A stretch of 64,000 nt of DNA. Source: DASREM01 sp035652095. GTDB taxonomy: Bacteria > Acidobacteriota > Terriglobia > Terriglobales > Acidobacteriaceae. A model generated the notes under the pieces. That model saw only the letters and a list, made by a program, of their open reading frames with translations, had not been told where the DNA came from and ran no database searches. The stretch's first letter is position 1, and each line of letters starts with the position of its first letter. Positions 62,185-64,000 of the stretch are shown in pieces. The stretch is taken from contig DASREM010000028.1 in the NCBI GenBank assembly GCA_035652095.1, positions 496,001-560,000 of the forward strand. Direction: 5' to 3'. Position numbers and translations under genes: made by a program.

Positions 62185-63615
62185 ATGTCGGCGAGTGCTG
62201 AAAATTACAGCTCCGAATCTATGCGCGCGGAGAAGCGCGCCGTAGCCGGAAATTCCGTTCTCGCCGCGATTGCGATTACCGTCCTGAAAGTCCTGGTCGG
62301 TATCAGCACGGGCAGCTTGGGTATCCTTTCCGAGGCCGCCCACTCCGGGCTTGACCTGATCGCCGCCATCATCACCTTCTTCTCGGTTCGGGTTTCTGAC
62401 AAGCCCGCTGACGTCGATCATCAGTACGGACACGGGAAGGTGGAGAACTTCTCCGCCTTCATCGAAACCGGCCTGCTGCTGCTCACCTGCGTGTGGATCA
62501 TTTACGAGGCAGTTCGGCGCTTGTTCTTTCATCACGTGGAAATCGAGGCTACGCTGGCTGCTTTCCTGGTGATGCTGTTCTCGATGGTCGTAGACTTCTG
62601 GCGCTCGCGTGCCCTGAAAAAAATTGCCGACAAGTACGACAGCCAAGCCCTGGAAGCGGACGCGCTCCACTTTTCGACCGACATCTGGTCGAGCGCCGTC
62701 GTGATTCTCGGCCTGTTGCTGGTGATGGCGGGCCGAAGCTACGGCATTCCCTGGTTGCGCGATGCGGACCCAATTGCCGCTCTGTTTGTGGCCGGTGTGG
62801 TGATGTCCGTCAGTTGGAGACTGGCCCGCAAGACCATTGATGCGCTGCTTGACGCTGCACCTGCCGGCGCGCGCAGCAAGATCATCGCCGCGCTCTCCAA
62901 CGTGGACGGCTTGCTCGAGGTAGACCGGGTCCGCATCCGCCGTGCCGGGAACCGCTACTTCGCCGATCTTTCCATTGGCCTCGATCGCAATGTCACCTTT
63001 CAGCGCTCCGAGCAAGTCGCCGGCGCCGTCACCTCGGCCGTTCACGACGTGCTGCCCGATGCGGACGTGATGGTGCACTCCGTTCCGCGCGCGCAACACA
63101 CGGAGAACATCTTTGACCGGGTGCGTGCGGTCGCTACCCGCCACAACTTCAATGTGCACGACGTCAGCGTCCAGGACCTGAAGGGAGACTTGCATGTCGA
63201 GCAGCACCTGGAACTCGACGAGCGCCTGAGCCTGAAAGATGCTCACGACCGCGTGACCGTCCTGGAGACCGAGATCCGGCGCGATGTGCCCGAGATCAAT
63301 TCCATCCTGACCCACATCGAAAGCGAGCCCGCCACCATCGAGCGCGGCGACGAGATCGTGCTCAACCCGGATCTCGAGAAGCGCCTCAAAAAGGTCGCTA
63401 CAGACTTTCCGGAAGTCATGGATGTGCACGAGTTCCACTTCAAGCTCGTCCGCGGCCGCCTCTACGTCTCCTGTCACTGCAGCATGCGCGACGACCTCCC
63501 GCTTTCCCGCGTTCACGACATTCAAACCGAGATGGAGATCCGCTTCAAACAAGAAGCCCCGGAACTTTTCCGCGTGCTCATCCACCCCGAGCCGGTCACG
63601 GACAATCGCAGGTAG
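62185..63615 (+). CDS. CDF-family cation transporter with extended C-terminal region
   Basis: 476 residues, against about 300 for normal CDF proteins. The TM part (about 20-215) has metal sites HSGLDLI (about 53-59), DHQYGHGKVE (78-87) and HFSTDIWSS (162-170). The soluble region shows three similar ferredoxin-like CTD segments at about 227-300, 308-381 and 396-470, each ending in a (V/I/H)S/IHPEP or THIESEP-like strand. It likely exports Zn2+, Co2+ or a similar ion. ATG 62185 is used because the frame from 62113 adds a non-family leader. Confidence 0.9.
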   Translation: MSASAENYSSESMRAEKRAVAGNSVLAAIAITVLKVLVGISTGSLGILSEAAHSGLDLIAAIITFFSVRVSDKPADVDHQYGHGKVENFSAFIETGLLLLTCVWIIYEAVRRLFFHHVEIEATLAAFLVMLFSMVVDFWRSRALKKIADKYDSQALEADALHFSTDIWSSAVVILGLLLVMAGRSYGIPWLRDADPIAALFVAGVVMSVSWRLARKTIDALLDAAPAGARSKIIAALSNVDGLLEVDRVRIRRAGNRYFADLSIGLDRNVTFQRSEQVAGAVTSAVHDVLPDADVMVHSVPRAQHTENIFDRVRAVATRHNFNVHDVSVQDLKGDLHVEQHLELDERLSLKDAHDRVTVLETEIRRDVPEINSILTHIESEPATIERGDEIVLNPDLEKRLKKVATDFPEVMDVHEFHFKLVRGRLYVSCHCSMRDDLPLSRVHDIQTEMEIRFKQEAPELFRVLIHPEPVTDNRR

Positions 63616-63739
63616 GCCGTGACAACATTGCGGCTGAGCTACAATCCCAGGCGAATCAACCGGTACGGATTATTAATGAATCCAGCACGACTGCAATGCG
63701 CGGTTGAATTCAATAATCGAAAATCTACAATGGAAACTT

Positions 63740-64000
63740 ATGACTGAAGCCCGCGCCCTCTATTCTGACAACCAGCGTTTCGTCGCAGAAAGCAGTTCCG
63801 GCCATGCCCTCGTGATGGACGGCGACAAGAAAACCGCAAATAGCCCCATGGAACTGGTGCTCATCGGTCTATGTGGCTGCACTGGCTATGACGTGGTCAG
63901 CATCCTGCGCAAGAAGCGCGAGCCCTTCACCTCCGTGGAGGTGCTGGCCCAGGCCGAACGCGCTCCCGAGCCGCCCACCGTTTATACCGACATCAAGCTC
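63740..64000 (+). CDS. OsmC-family protein (N-terminal fragment)
   Basis: 87 codons before the right edge. The sequence MTEARALYSDNQRFVAESSSGHALVMD, then PMELVLIGLCGCTGYDVVSILRKKRE, is the OsmC/Ohr family. The Cys in the LCGCTGYD segment is the peroxidatic one. These proteins reduce organic hydroperoxides. The upstream gap from the CDF gene (about 125 bp) holds ATTATT and AATAAT flanking arms that might be an operator; no regulator is present. Confidence 0.88.
   Translation, partial: MTEARALYSDNQRFVAESSSGHALVMDGDKKTANSPMELVLIGLCGCTGYDVVSILRKKREPFTSVEVLAQAERAPEPPTVYTDIKL

Noticed and set aside
62104..63585. Minus-strand frame of 493 codons opposite the CDF gene
   Set aside because: It mirrors the CDF coding frame exactly and reads as low-complexity His/Asp-rich sequence.
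1..64000. CRISPR array, rRNA, tRNA, integrase or transposase genes
   Set aside because: No repeat-spacer pattern, no clear tRNA-like cloverleaf and no mobile-element protein were seen by eye; a tRNAscan-SE run would settle the tRNA question.

Overview
The window looks like a piece of a chromosome from an acidobacterium (Acidobacteriota, probably class Terriglobia). This is an inference from gene content: a GC-rich Gram-negative genome (BamA, TamB, secretin, lipoproteins), menaquinone made by the futalosine route (mqnE, a UbiA-type prenyltransferase, ubiE/menG), secreted DUF4382-like and carboxypeptidase-regulatory-like proteins, and single-copy housekeeping genes scattered among small operons. 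There are no rRNA or tRNA genes, no phage or transposase genes and no CRISPR array. Almost all of the sequence is ordinary, densely coding chromosome.

Layout. 1-6.0 kb (minus strand): a Tad/Flp pilus operon with two tandem Flp pilins, RcpC/CpaB, the RcpA/CpaC secretin, TadZ/CpaE, the TadA/CpaF ATPase and the start of TadB at the left edge. 6.2-11.2 kb: four polytopic membrane proteins, at least two resembling GT87/DUF2029 mannosyltransferases, on alternating strands. 11.3-15.3 kb: a STAS protein, an FHA-GAF-PP2C phosphatase and a sodium/solute symporter. 15.4-25.2 kb: a small zinc-ribbon protein, pyrF, rlpA, thiD, small zinc-ribbon/PspC proteins, a TPR protein, an alpha/beta hydrolase, aroA and a ThiF/MoeB-like enzyme; a tandem repeat follows aroA. 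25.3-33.2 kb: a tightly coupled outer-membrane biogenesis operon (BamA-like, SurA-N-like chaperone, TamB). 33.3-36.7 kb: pcm, mqnP-like, a small secreted protein and mqnE.

36.9-39.1 kb is the most unusual part. A protein joining a ribosome-hibernation (HPF/RaiA) domain to a sigma-70-like region is followed by a homologue of archaeal/eukaryotic release factor eRF1 (baeRF type). I read this as a candidate translation-stress module. 39.3-49.4 kb: a Tat-exported glycosylasparaginase, a DUF4382-type lipoprotein with a near-ideal CRP palindrome upstream, an AhpD-like protein, glpX, an AI-2E-family permease, an Fpg/Nei glycosylase that needs a TTG start, and a C-terminal processing protease. 49.7-56.4 kb: tatA-tatC with two M28 peptidases, a TerC-family protein, aroB and ubiE/menG.

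56.4-59.6 kb: an ECF sigma factor and its zinc anti-sigma factor face a three-gene set made of a Tat-exported metallophosphoesterase, a CuA-type cupredoxin and a lipoprotein cytochrome c. The two units diverge from a mirrored TGGAATAA element. 59.7-64 kb: a parvulin-type PPIase with an SDR epimerase, a CDF transporter with three apparent C-terminal domains, and the start of an OsmC-family gene at the right edge. The Tat translocase encoded here has two likely substrates in the same window (metallophosphoesterase and glycosylasparaginase).
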